Source: Oryzias latipes (Eukaryota > Chordata > Actinopteri > Beloniformes > Adrianichthyidae). From it: a stretch of DNA of 64,000 nt. The stretch is from the NCBI RefSeq assembly GCF_002234675.1, contig NC_019866.2, positions 12,305,261 through 12,369,260 on the forward strand, given 5' to 3'. Numbering within the stretch: position 1 is the stretch's first letter; the number at the start of each line of letters is the position of its first letter. This document shows, piece by piece, positions 1-11,900 of this stretch. The notes beneath the pieces are model-generated. The model saw only the letters and a list, made by a program, of their open reading frames with translations, did not search any database and was not told the DNA's origin. Both the position numbers and the translations under genes were made by a program.

Positions 1-1787
1 GGTTCAAAATATAAATTCAGTTTCTTCATTTCAAAATATGTAGAGACAGAACAGAACACCTAGCAGCAGAATCAATTAGCTGTCTCTTCAGAATTCTTGG
101 TTTGCTTTTTTTAAATTCAATTGAAAATAATATAATTTCACTGAATTCCTCAAGTAAAACAAACTGTAGTTTTTGCAAATGTACAGAAACGTGCTAATCT
201 AAGCTTCTTTTTTTTACACAGACTGGTCATAAACAGGATTTCTGAATGTTTTGGGATTGTGAAAATAAAAGTTAAGACATTTATTTACTATTGTAAATAT
301 ATATTTAGACAAAATTTAATCTAAAAATGTATGCATATAAATGCACCACTTCTCTTCAAGTTTTGTAGAATTTCAGAGAAGAAGCTGCAGGTCTTGATGA
401 ATTGACTAAGTGTTTTCTTTGTTTGGGCCTTTGTTTGTGCTTTGACACAACCCCAAAAAGAAAGAAAAAAAAAATCTCAGCAGTTTTTGTTTTGTTTAAC
501 TATACTTATGTTGGCAAGACTTTTATAAAATAATTTCCTAACCGTTAGATTTCAATCTTTCTGCTGTTGCAAAGATAGTTTCCAAGTGTCATTTTTTCAG
601 GGAAGCTGCTGTTTTTCATGCAAAACTACTTTTGGGTCACTAAAACGCCTCTCCAGGACTGCAGGCTTCAGTGAGCATGTTTAATTTAAACGTTTTTGAC
701 AGTAAGATTAGACTGACAAATCACTTGTTGGAAAAGGTGGCCATAAAAGAAGCTAATTTGACTTTAAAAAAACGTCTGAGGTGACATTGACATCTGAATG
801 AGCAACTGGAAGAACTCCACTGGACTAATGCAACAAAAATATAGATCTGAGGACCAAATAGGTTCTTATGCAGAAAAATCTCCTCCTTGTGATAGGTCAG
901 GTTTGTTTTGCTTTTGGTTCCAAGATCTGGAAATCGTTGTTATGAACCTCTCCACCTACAACAGTATTCTAGAGGCAAACATGATCCCATCTGTCAACTG
1001 GGTACAGCAACAAGACAGAACATCTGCTGAATGGATCTAAATTAAACTAATGAACGTTTTAGAATATCCTTATCCATACTTAAGTCCATCTTATACGTGT
1101 TGTGCAAAAAAAAGGCTCACAACCTTTATAAGCCTTTATAAACAGAAGCAGTGCTGCAAAGAAGAATCGACTGATTTTCAGAGATGTGACGGAGCGAAAG
1201 TCGAAACTAGAAACGACTTCTTCAAAATGCAGATCTGAAAGGTGGATCTCCAAATTCTTAAGACATGAGGGTACTTATTTCTGCCCCCATGTGACTTTCT
1301 TTTTTTGGCTTTATTTTAGTTGGATCAGTAATGGCAGAGAGAAAACCTTTAGTGCTGTTTGTCTGTGGTTGGATGTGTCAACACCAAAAACCTATCTGAT
1401 CAGATAAGGCCATTTCTTACATACATAAACAGAATTGAAAGCATTTCTCTCTGGAAGTCTGTAAACAAAATATCTCAATGCTGTACTCAATGCTTAAATA
1501 TGTCTGTTCTGATAGTAAAGCAGCAACTCTAATTTGTAAATTATGTTAAACTTGTTTTTCATATCTTTTTAACTTGAAAATGAAATATTTGACATATTAT
1601 AAAATATATCTAATTAGTATGTTGTGACATTTACTTTAGACATGTTTTCTGATGTAAATTTGCAATAATTTGTTCAATTAAATAGATATTTTATAGAAAT
1701 CCGTGCAAACAAGCAAAAGGTTTCAGTACAGCATCATCTGGTGGTAGAATCTGGTAATTACATTTTTCAGAAACTATTAGGTTATAT
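1..1787. other. AT-rich intergenic sequence, no gene seen
   Basis: The stretch is AT-rich. The only open frames are short and lack splice context or recognisable motifs. I see no RNA gene. It could hold the 3' untranslated region of a gene lying outside the window, but nothing here proves that. Confidence 0.5.
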
Positions 1788-2131
1788 CAGGGGTGTCAAA
1801 CTCATTTTCACTGAGGGCCACATCAGCATAGTGGTTGTCCTCAAAGGGCCAGATATAACTTATACATTTAACTAAATGCAATGAAAAATACATGTAACTA
1901 CTCCTTAATGTAAAATAACTCATTTATTTATTATAACTTTTAAAGTGACAATTACAGTTGCATAGAAAACATATGTTTGCTTGTTACTTTAGCATACATA
2001 CTTTTAAATTTGATGGTGTCATGTTAGGTTATATGGACAGTGTTTAAGTCCTAATGTATAGTTGCCCAATCTGATATTTTAAGTCCAATTCTCCCTAGAT
2101 ATGCCCCTGAGCCTTAAGTTTGACACACGTG
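1788..2131. mobile_element. Non-autonomous hAT-type element
   Basis: The left end reads CAGGGGTGTCAAACTCA. The right end, read on the other strand, carries the matching AGTTTGACAC motif, so the ends are imperfect terminal inverted repeats of hAT (Charlie-like) type. The 8-bp flanks GGTTATAT and AGTTAAAG agree at five of eight positions, which fits an old target-site duplication. There is no transposase frame inside. The family assignment rests on terminal sequence only. Confidence 0.5.
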
Positions 2132-2280
2132 AGTTAAAGTATAAGGGTTTTTTGTTTTTCACCGAAATGGGTTCATTCACACTGATTAACTGTTTAATCT
2201 GTCGCTGTAGAAATGTTAAACATTGACTTGCAAAAAGTCCATTTCAGTCTTTTGTTGTTGTTGTCCAGCAAAGTTGTGTT

Positions 2281-2331
2281 ACATCAGGGCTTTGGACTTC
2301 CATTTGGAATTTTTCACAAAGCCCTTCATCC
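2281..2331 (-). promoter_or_regulatory. SECIS element of msrb1 copy A (form 2)
   Basis: Read on the minus strand, this 3'UTR segment has the SECIS pattern in order: ATGA, a perfect 8-bp stem (GGGCTTTG pairing with CAAAGCCC), an unpaired A-rich run, a small apical stem TTCC-AAAT-GGAA, then TGATG closing the non-Watson-Crick quartet. It begins about 57 nt after the proposed stop codon of msrb1 copy A, the usual place for eukaryotic SECIS elements. It would recruit SBP2 and eEFSec so that the upstream TGA is read as selenocysteine. Confidence 0.85.
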
Positions 2332-2387
2332 ATTGTGGACGCCTTTAGCAGCAGAAATAAATCAATCTCTTTTTTTCTTACATCCCT

Positions 2388-3003
2388 CTAACCTGAGAAA
2401 GAAAAGGAAATAGTTAATTGAGAATTTTAAAAAAACTAGTGTTAAAAAAAAGAATAACATCAACAAATGTCAGTTGTAGTGCACTGCAGAGGAAGATTGT
2501 GGATAAGAGATGACACTCACCTTTCGATATGAAGGTCAGTGAGCTGCTGAAGATTCAGAATCGGGACAGACCTTCTTTGGGTCCATCATATAAAAACTCG
2601 TGGCCCAGTGCATTGCCACATTTTCCACAGCAAACCTTATAAAAACAAAAATACATTTTTAAAAATCAACATAATTTAAACCTCATTTATTCTACCTGGA
2701 GCCCCATTTGCTGCAGTAATTCTACCTTTATAGGTCCCCATGCTTCAGGATGTTTGGTCACACTGTCCTCATGGAGGGTCTCCGAGAAGGCAGGCCATGG
2801 GGAAGAATGCTCAAACTTTGAAATGCTGGAAAACAACTCGTGGCCGCATTCAGCACACACGTATATACCTGAGGGGAGCAAAAACCAAAGCCACTCTCTA
2901 CTCTGGAACCAGGATCTCTATACTTCACGTCTCTTCCATGACACTCACCTGGCTGGAAGTGATTCTTATAATATTCTCCACCAGAAAAGGGGCAATAAGA
3001 CAT
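2388..3003 (-). CDS. msrb1: Methionine-R-sulfoxide reductase B1, tandem copy A (selenoprotein)
   Basis: Reduces methionine-R-sulfoxide in cytosolic and nuclear proteins, including oxidised actin in mammals. Exons on the minus strand: 3003-2949, 2868-2726, 2635-2521 and probably 2392-2388. The protein starts MSYCPF, keeping the resolving Cys4 of the family. Two CxxC zinc motifs follow (CAEC in exon 2, CGKC in exon 3), then SRF-TGA-IFSSS, where TGA at 2557-2555 is the catalytic selenocysteine. The first three exons have the same lengths (55, 143, 115 nt) as copy B. Start 3003 is preferred over an in-frame ATG at 3012 because it gives the family N-terminus and the same exon length. The last exon is uncertain: the splice proposed here adds one Gly and stops at 2390-2388, giving about 105 residues. 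A SECIS lies just downstream. Exon 2 is roughly two-thirds identical to copy B, so the duplication is not recent. Confidence 0.9.
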
Positions 3004-3547
3004 TTCCTCCATGTCAGATTCAAGCCAAAAAGTTTGACAATTATGAATAATTTTCTGTTACGTATTAAGCAAAGACTAGCAAACAGTAACTCGGCTTGAC
3101 GTGGAAAACGGTAGATCAGTGTCAACAGCTGGTGTAACACCTGATCCTTCTGGCCCAAGGTCCACCTAGTGGCAGAACTTAGGAACTGTTCTGACTTCAG
3201 AAAGCAATGAGTGGCACAAAAAGGTAAGAAAGTATCCAGATGGAAATGTATTTTAAAATATGTTTATTTTTGAGCATCATTCAGTGAAAAAAAATGGATC
3301 ATCAAACTTTTCACATTTCAGTCCTGCTGGATATGTTTTTATATTCAGGCAGCCACATACAGATAATATGGTCAAATAAGGGATCTGTCACTCAGAACGA
3401 GCTCTCAAAATCCTAAAAGGTTATCTTTACCAGAAGCAGAGGTTTGCTTAATGAGACAAAACTAGTTGCTACATCATTTGTGATTGCATAGCAAACAAGT
3501 GCAAAAAACAGATAGAAGTCCTGTAATCCTTGCTGTCCAGTGAAGTC

Positions 3548-3612
3548 AGGATTCATCAGAGCTCTGGTGCTCCCGGACCGGGCTTTGTCCCAGAACACTT
3601 CATTCGCTGTCC
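3548..3612 (-). promoter_or_regulatory. SECIS element of msrb1 copy B (form 2)
   Basis: On the minus strand the segment contains AATGAAG, a helix (TTCTGG pairing with CCAGAG), an unpaired ACAAA, an apical mini-stem CCCGG/CCGGG and a closing CTGATG. That is the order and spacing of a form 2 SECIS. It starts about 60 nt after the stop of msrb1 copy B, nearly the same spacing as in copy A. Pairing below the quartet is weaker than in copy A. Confidence 0.75.
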
Positions 3613-3671
3613 ACACCTTCAGCGGCACAGGGAAACTTCCAGACCTGCCGCATTCCTTAATGACAGCTCAC

Positions 3672-5062
3672 TTACTGTCCATCCACCTTATCTGCAGAAT
3701 GAATTTGACAGCAGTTACACAACTTTGAAAACAATAATTTGATGAAACCCCGAAGATCACTAAGAAAACACAGACCGGATAAGTACATTTTTGAGAGGTT
3801 CTTTCCAGGCATTCAAAGACATTTTCATTTCGCTACAGTTTCAGCACTGTAACCAGACTGTACCTTTGGGGATGAACTTCAGTGAACTGCTGAATATTCA
3901 GAAGCGGGACAGCCCTTTGGATGGCCCGTCATTTACAAATTCGTGACCCAGTCCGTTTCCACATTTCCCGCAGCGCACCTAGAACAAGACAACAGACGTT
4001 TGCTGCTAATACAAGTCAATCAGAAGGTACTTCCAGTTTAAATGGTGTTCCTAAATGTCAAAATACACATAACCTCATAACCAACAAGGAGCTTAAATAG
4101 ATGTTTTTAAAGGCACCTTGTATGCGCCTGGTCTTTCCTCGTGTTTGGAAATGCTGTCATCGTGGATGGTCTCGGTAAAAGCTGGCCATGGGGACGAGTG
4201 CTCGTACTTGGAGCGGCTGGAGAACAGTTGATGTTCACACTTGGAGCACACATAGATCCCTAAGAGAAAGAGATGGTTCAGCATAGAACAACAAGAGGTA
4301 CAGTGGTGGACGTTTTGGAATGAAACACGTGAATAATAGGGAGCATTATTGGTTTATAATGCAACACATTTAGTAAAAGATCTGCAGTTATCCCAGCTGG
4401 ACTTTGGTGAAAGCTAAGAAAAAGAGGAGCAACAGAGCACTCCCCACCTCTAAGAAACATCAAGACCCCCAACAAGATGGTCACTAAAATGAAAACAAAG
4501 CCTTTGAATTTTGCATCTGCTCACATAACATGCAGTTCATTCACTTTGAAGAATCCACTTATATGAGCAGAGAAACATTGAGTTAGCCTGAAGAACATGA
4601 TATTGTTAAGATAAACCTGGTCATTTGTTTTTGTGCATAATTTCACAAGGTTTAATTCCATTCTGTTCGATTTGTTGCTACACTTGTTGAACTGAGTGTT
4701 TACTTCTCCATTGTGTAAACTCGTGCGTTTTATAACGTTTCTGTTTGGTAACCTGACCCCCACTGTTACAAAATTATCTCGCTTGTACCTTTAAGGGCGT
4801 TTGGATCAAAAAAATAAAAATTCGATGTTGTCAAACTTACTATTACTCCGTGTTGAGGTTTTTTGGTCCCAAAATAGGTTAAGAAAAGTCTACTCTGTAC
4901 GTACTTAAATTTAAGTTAAGTACGTGACTAAAAACACAGTTGCTAGATTGCCCATTAATAACAAAAACAAAACGTTTTCGGTTTACTTTGTGAAAAAGTT
5001 AAATTACCTGGTTTAAAGTGGTCTTTAAAGACCTCTCCACCGAAGAAAGAACAGAACGACAT
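3672..5062 (-). CDS. msrb1: Methionine-R-sulfoxide reductase B1, tandem copy B (selenoprotein)
   Basis: Same enzyme family as copy A. Exons on the minus strand are 5062-5008, 4259-4117, 3978-3864 and 3691-3672, all with GT-AG junctions, giving 110 residues plus a Sec codon read in frame; the usual vertebrate length is about 116. The N-terminus is [19 protein letters not shown], nearly identical to mammalian MSRB1, with resolving Cys4. The zinc motifs are CSKC (exon 2) and CGKC (exon 3). The active site is [14 protein letters not shown] with the Sec codon at 3900-3898. The C-terminus encoded by the last exon is short (DKVDGQ). Copy B lies upstream of copy A in the same orientation, about 670 bp apart. 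A SECIS follows the stop. Confidence 0.95.
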
Positions 5063-6090
5063 TGCTTCAACGGGTCTTCGGTGTTAATCTGCCTTCAATC
5101 CACGACAGAACAAAACATCCGGCCGGCAAAACACTACTTCCTGTTTGTTTGGCATGCCTTCAAAATAAAGGTTGTGGCGTTACTTGTGCGTTTCACAGGG
5201 TGACTTCTGTTTGGTCAATAAAGTTTTATCGAATGCAATACGCTTCCATGGTAAAACACGCCAGCCTTACAAACAAGAAAAGTTTCAATTGAAACTCTAT
5301 TATTAATTAGAACGAAATAGTTCATTTCATCCTTCCATGTATATATGTTCCATATTTTGTCTTTTTTATATTAAGATCTTTTTTTCATTTACTAATGCCT
5401 TCATTTTGTATTATTACGAAAAAAATAATACGAAAAAAAAAAGGAAACTGGGAACCAGTTTCCTTTTTTTTTCCTTTTATTTATAATATAAATCTAAAGT
5501 CTTCTTTCTTATTTGAAAGATTAGGTCTTCATGTTTTGATTGGACGTTTAATTTTAAAGAACCTTTGGATCTGAAATTGAAGTTATGCTTAATCGTGAGC
5601 AACCACAGAAGAACAAACAGCACCTCAGCCCCGTATTTATTTATTTATTAGAAAAAAAGAAAGAAAAAGAAGGAAATGCCCGTTTCCGCTTTTCCAGCAG
5701 GGGGCGGTGGGTAGCACCTAGTACGCTACTTTCCCGGTGAGCAAATATAGCCTACCAATTCATCCAGTAATCCCTATAGCATTTGAAAGTAAACCAGCTT
5801 CCTCAAATGCAATCTGGAGCCAGTATTTTGGATATAAAGTGATTTTTTAATTTAAAATTATTATTACCATTACTTCCATTAATCAAACGTGATCACGATG
5901 AGAACTGTTAGATTATTGTGGGATCAAATAATCATTAAATTAATTTGGCATCAGCTAAATTATAACAATTACATTTCATATGAAATATGAAATATCTTTT
6001 TTTAAGTCAACATTTTTTAAAGGGCATAGTTTTCCTCTGACAGGAGTTCCTGCAGGACGTGTAATTACATAAACCTGCACGCATGCACTG
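5063..6090. other. Intergenic region between msrb1 and the TEX2-like gene
   Basis: AT-rich spacer upstream of msrb1 copy B. It should hold that gene's promoter, but no TATA or initiator is clear. A palindromic-looking A/T-rich stretch lies near 5,405-5,475 (AAAAAAAAGGAAACTGGGAA followed by its near complement). The only strong motif seen is the CTCF-type site annotated at 5694-5708. Confidence 0.4.
5694..5708 (+). promoter_or_regulatory. CTCF-consensus motif
   Basis: CCAGCAGGGGGCGGT fits the CTCF core consensus CCASYAGRKGGCRSY at all 15 positions. It lies between the divergent msrb1 and TEX2-like genes, a common place for an insulator. Occupancy cannot be judged from sequence. Confidence 0.5.
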
Positions 6091-6094
6091 CGGT

Positions 6095-6491
6095 GCTGGA
6101 GAGTTCATCCCAGTCGTCTGTTTTCATGCAGAGCGCAGTACCTCTCACACTGCTCTCCCTGCATGGTAACTGCTGGTGTCACTCGTATAATCTGGATTAA
6201 GGTGTCATCCATCGGCGCGGTCGCTCAGTCATCTGATTTTAGACTGCAGCGAGCTGGGATGGTGCTGCGTCCGGATGCTCGCTGAACTGCAGATGCTGCG
6301 TTTGGGAGTTTGATTGATAGGAGGAGGAAGAAGCTCAGGAATGGCAGCAAAGTTGGGGGGATAATTGCTGCCAAAGGAGCAAATGTGCCGCAGGACTTGG
6401 AAGATCTGCAGCATAGGGGCACACAGCAGCTCAAAACAGACTTCTGCATGAAAGCCTTCCTCGCTCCACCACTTCTCTTCTTCACCTGTAG
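6095..6491 (+). other. Possible 5' untranslated exon of the TEX2-like gene
   Basis: This segment is richer in G+C than its surroundings and ends in a strong splice donor, CCTGTAG|GTAAGAAC, at 6491/6492. The first coding exon of the TEX2-like gene has an acceptor (TTTTGCAG) near 8847, upstream of its ATG, so a 5' non-coding exon is expected somewhere upstream. The link between the two is inference from position and splice strength only. Confidence 0.35.
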
Positions 6492-6879
6492 GTAAGAACA
6501 TTTTGAATAGTGTGAGCATTTTGAAAAATATTCTGTTCTGCTGGAACTGGAATTGAGAGGGCAAAGAGAAATTATCTCAGTGACAGAAGTTGCAGCCAAA
6601 TGTGTCAAACATCAGGGTCAAATATCACACTTACTGCAGGATTAAGCATAAGAAATAAACCTCCTGCCTGTTTTCTGATCCCCCTCTTCATTATATCCCA
6701 ATGGAACATTACTGAATTTCCTGAAATGTATTTTTTATCTCCTGCAGGAAAAATAATTTTCTGTCTACTTTTAATCTTTCGGTCAAACTTAATCCAGGAT
6801 AGACAGATTTAGAGGGAGAGCATGAAAGAAGGTGATTTATTAAAATAAAAAAAGTTAAAGCCACAATAAATTACATATG

Positions 6880-6984
<105 letters not shown>

Positions 6985-8922
6985 GTATCTTGGCTTTAGC
7001 TTTTTTTTATATAATTTTTCATAATCTTTTCTCTAATTAAATTTAGCTGAATTTGCCATATTTTGTGTGTCAGACCCATGTTCAGGCTGAGTCTGAGTCA
7101 CGTCTGGTCCAAGTTGTTTCCACTGCTTACAGGATTTAGGTCAATTAGGTTGCCCTTAACTTAAGTAGGTAAAACTAGGTTTGAGTTCACAAACAATCAA
7201 GGATACCTGGGTACACTTAAGGTAATTTTCCTTTGCCAGGTTTTTGTTTTTCATGTTAGTGAGGTAAGCTGCTTTTCTAAATTTATTCGACATGTCTTTG
7301 CATTTTCTTCACAGCCAGAAGTCCAAAGTATTGCAGGTGGGTGACCGACATCCTGAAGTCAACAATTTGCATCTTTTTTGCATCTATTTGCATCTTTTCT
7401 TTGTTTTAGAGGCGATTCTATAGATTTTTTTGGTCAAACTTTGCTCACAAAATACGTATAACCAAAACTTATAACTAGTATTTTTTGACACTAGAACAAG
7501 ACACTAGTGATGATAAATAGTATCTGAATCGATGTTCTGGTACAACTTTTTTTATAGATCAGAGTGTAAATTAGGAAAGTGTTTCATACAATATTGAATA
7601 AATGAAGATATAAGTGATTGGCTTTTATTTTCCTGCATGGAGAACATTTAAAAAAATGCAGGTGCATCATGGTCTTACTGTCAGTGCTGCTTGTTCCACT
7701 TTTTAACTTATTTGAGCAAAACTGAATCCATAGCCTGAACTGGAATGCTGCCAAAACTCAGCCATCCCTGCAATCCACTCAGCAGCACAGACCTTCTCTT
7801 CTCTGTCAGCAAAACCGACTTGTGAAGAGAAATTGATCAGGGTAATCTAAGGTAGTCTGCAGCAGCTGACCTGCTGAAGGAGCAGCACTTTTTCCTGACT
7901 GTTATTGACACACAGCCCTGCATGGGTGATGACACACAAATGAATGAATATTAAACTTCAACAGCAAATATCTCCAATGGAAAAAATGTCTGGAAAAAAA
8001 AACAATTTATTTAGTTGTTTTTGTGAAAATCGGCTTTTATGAAGGTTAATCAGGTTTATTGATATTTCTGTTTATTTTGTATGTCCCTTAATTTGGTGAT
8101 CACAAGATAACTGTGTTACACAGTACATACACATCAACTCAAAGATGAATATTCATCATTATTTTCGTTTAATGGGAGGGTAATAATTAAAAAAAAGTAT
8201 GAGTGTACCCCTAGGAGGTGCCTGATGGAACTCCGTGTTTTTTCTGCACAGCAGGTCAAGACACAGGAAATGACATAACTTTTTCTAGACATTTTTTCTT
8301 ATTTTTTTCTATTTTTTTTGCTCTGTGTGTTATTTTGAGTTGAACTTTGGTTGGTTGAATTTAGAGAAGAAAGTTTTAAACATTTCATGTCTGAATTTAT
8401 TTCCTTTTTTTTTTTAAGAAAAACTCTGTTCAAGGTGATGCTAAGTGGAGTCCTGGATTAAAGGGTTTGAATAAAGGGACTAAGGAGTGTAAAGGGCTTA
8501 AAATTGTGTTTTTTAAGTTTGAAGAGCTCACGAGTTTTCCAGACACTGAAATTCTAAAACCTGTTACCCCAGCATGATTCCAAACATGATGAACCTGTTT
8601 CGGAAAGATAGAAAAAAGGAATAATTCTCTGATTTTCTGCAGGAGGGTGAATATGAGAAGATGACAATTTTGGACTTGTCTTGTTTAAAAACAGAACTGG
8701 ATCTTTTAACAGATTGAGCAAGACATTTCATTGTATTTTTTTAAGTGAACTTATCTGCAATGGTTTGAGGAATTAAGTAAAACTCTTTCAATAGATTTTA
8801 TACAATAACATTAATGTTTTTTCTCATTCCACACATGATTTTGCAGGGTCTAACAAGAATGCTACAAATCAAGAAGTTTACATTAACTAGTTGGTACCAA
8901 ATTCTACTCAGCTGTTTGCACC

Positions 8923-11900
8923 ATGGAGGAAAGTAAGCTCATCTTCAGCCTGGACCGCAAACATGAAGGCCCTTCTGTGGCTTTTACAAAAGAAAAACCC
9001 CAAACCAGGGAGTGTCAGTCGGACCACAGCCTTGAGATGGCTTTGGATCTGGGCCCAAGTGTTTACTCTAAGCCCCTCTTTCCCCTTCACTCCCCATCAT
9101 CTCCAGGATCTTTATCTGATCTGTCCATGATGTCAGAGGATCTTCTCATGACTACCGGGCTGGTCAAGTCCTCTTCCACAGACCTGAATACAAGTGAGAG
9201 CAGCACTCTAAGAGGCAAGCCGCTCCTCAGCTTGGTCAAGTCTTTCAGCACAGAAATCTCCCGCAGGACTGAGCCTGAGGTCAATCTCTCCATGTCTGAC
9301 TCCAAGCTTCATTTGCATCCCCGGAAGACAAACCAGAAGATCCGCGACCATAGGCCAGAGGAAGCGGGAAGGGATCAAAATGAAGATGGGTCATCACATC
9401 CTTCGGCAGACAACCTGTCTCCCACTGAACCACGAGGAAGTTCACTGATCGCTGACTTGGAGGACACACGGAGGAAGTTCTCAGAAGCTATGCAGGATCC
9501 CCTCAGCATGCTAAATAAGATCATGGGGGACGAGAACTCTGGAAGTCCCAAGCAGGGAAAAATGTCAGCTCCAGAGGACTCACCTCTTTCCCAAAGTTGC
9601 TGCAGGAGAAGCAGCATCAGTGACAATTCCGTCCTGAGATGCAGGAGGACAGACAGCGAGCACAAACTTATGTGTGACAATCCAGTCAGAAGACTTCAGA
9701 AGGAGTCACCAATAAAATCCAGCAACAGCCTGGAGCACTGCAGCCAGCGAAAAGACAGGCACTTAGAAATCTGCTCTTACGGGGATGTGATTCAGGTGGT
9801 GGAGCTCCAGGATGGAGCTGGGCGGACACATCAAAGAACTTATCCCAAGTCTGGAGTCACAATCATGGGTTCGGCTTTTCCCTTTCACTGGCTCTTCCCT
9901 GTGGGACTTCTGGCTTATGCCTTTTTTGTGCTGCCCCTGCCACCCTACGTTACAGGTCTTTCCCTGGGTGTGGCGTGCGGGTTTATGCTGGGCTTGGTGG
10001 TGGTGTTTGTGTTTTCCCCAAGACATGGAGGCTCCAGAGGGAAAACGGGACCTCGGAGCCACACAATTACAGAGGATCTGGATAGGGAGCTCACTGATCC
10101 AGGCTTTCTAGAGGTAATTCATTATTCAAATAAACAGACTCAGGAAAATGGCTGCAATGTGAGTGATATAGTTCCCATGGAGGAGAGCAGGCTGCTTTGT
10201 TTACCTGGTTTGATTACATGGAAATGAAGTGCAAAAGTGGAGCACAATAGATAAGTAATTGCTGCACTAAAGCTACCTTCAGGCCAAGCAGACTACGCAA
10301 TTTAGAGTTTAAAAATGGCTTCATCCAACTAGTTTCAGACATTTCTGCTGGAAAAGCAGATTTGGCTGTCACACCATGTACAGCTAACAAAACCAAACAG
10401 ATGTACACAAGTTTCACCTTTTGCATTACCTTTATGTCAGATTTTATGCTGTGTGCTCATGTATTAACATCCACAAAAAATACATTTTCCTGTTTTCATT
10501 TGTACCCTTTTTTTTATCTCAGGGCTGGATGAGTGAAGCATTTAGCTACGACCCTGAGACCTTCCACCCCTCCATCACTCATTCCGTTTATGTGACACTG
10601 GATGGCAGCCGGCTACGTCTGGCCTACCCACGTGCCAACATTCCCCGGTGGGCTTCATTTAAAGAGACGCACCACGAGGCAGCGTTTTTACACGCTCACA
10701 TTTACCAGCTGGGTAACAGTAAGGTCAGTGTGATGACGGGAGATGTGAAAATCACTTGATAGTCCGAGGGGAGCAGAAGAGAAAGCCCAGGTGACCTCTC
10801 ACCTGAGTCTCGTCTTTCTGCACCCTCTTTGTCACCCAACACAGAGGCGAAAGACCTGATGCACTCAGTAAACATGACTGTAATTATGGCGTTCAGACAC
10901 GTGAATGAAAGAAAACCGTTTTTATGCAGATGCCTTAAAAAAAAGTTGGGCGACTCAACGTAACCTTCTTTTCCTCCAGGTTTCCTTGGAGCCTCCTGGT
11001 TTGGCTCGTAAGAGGATATGGAACAGGAAGTACCCCATATGCATCACCCTGGCTGAGGGTGAGATAGGGGAGGAGACCTTTGACGAAGGGCAAGAGGAGG
11101 AAGAGAAGGCAGAGAAGCACACCATTCCAAGCCAGAGCTCCCCCGTCACCCTCTACCTGTTTGGCCGCACAGGAAGAGAAAAGGAGGAGTGGTTTCAACA
11201 CCTTTTGTTAGCTTCCAAAGCTGGAGCTGTAAGCAGCAATGAGGAGAATACAGGCAAGGTTTTAAATGAAACGCTGACATCTGTGACTGCAGTTACTTTA
11301 TTATAATCTAAATTTTATTTGTCTTTTAGAAACACCAAATAGTGGAGAAGCTTTCAAAGAAAATGCAGAGGACCTGAATGACCTCTCTGTAAAATCCAGA
11401 ACGATGCTGGACTACACCACCTACATGACTCAATTGATTGGCTCGAAAAGATGCAGCCCCGCCAACAGCCCCTGCCAAAGTGATAAGGGAAGCCCCTCAA
11501 TTTGTAAAAAGGTAAAAAAAAAAGTTTTGGTCTTTCTTTTTTCTTCTTTTGCCCACTATTTTTCATCTAATTTTCCTCATAAATGCCACTGACAACTCTG
11601 CGTCAGAAAATCTTCCTCTAGAGTGTTGCTCTTTTCTCAGATCTGCTTCAACCTAATGCTGGGTTCAGAAAAATACTATAAGATCCTGCTGGCACAGAAT
11701 GAAAAAGATTTAAACATGGAAATGTCTATTTTTTTGCAGGTTCATGCTGAAGATCATGGCTCTGAAGGTGAATCAGGGGGTGATCCATCTGCAGCGACTG
11801 AGTCAGCGAGGTGCTCTGCAGAGAGCCAGCCCACCTGGGTGAACTGCCTGGTGGGCAGAATATTCTGGGACTTTCTAGGAGAGAAATACTGGACTGACCA

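Noticed and set aside
3010-3012. Upstream ATG for msrb1 copy A (adds MEE)
   Set aside because: The ATG at 3003 gives the family N-terminus and the same exon length as copy B; the upstream ATG would move the resolving cysteine from position 4.
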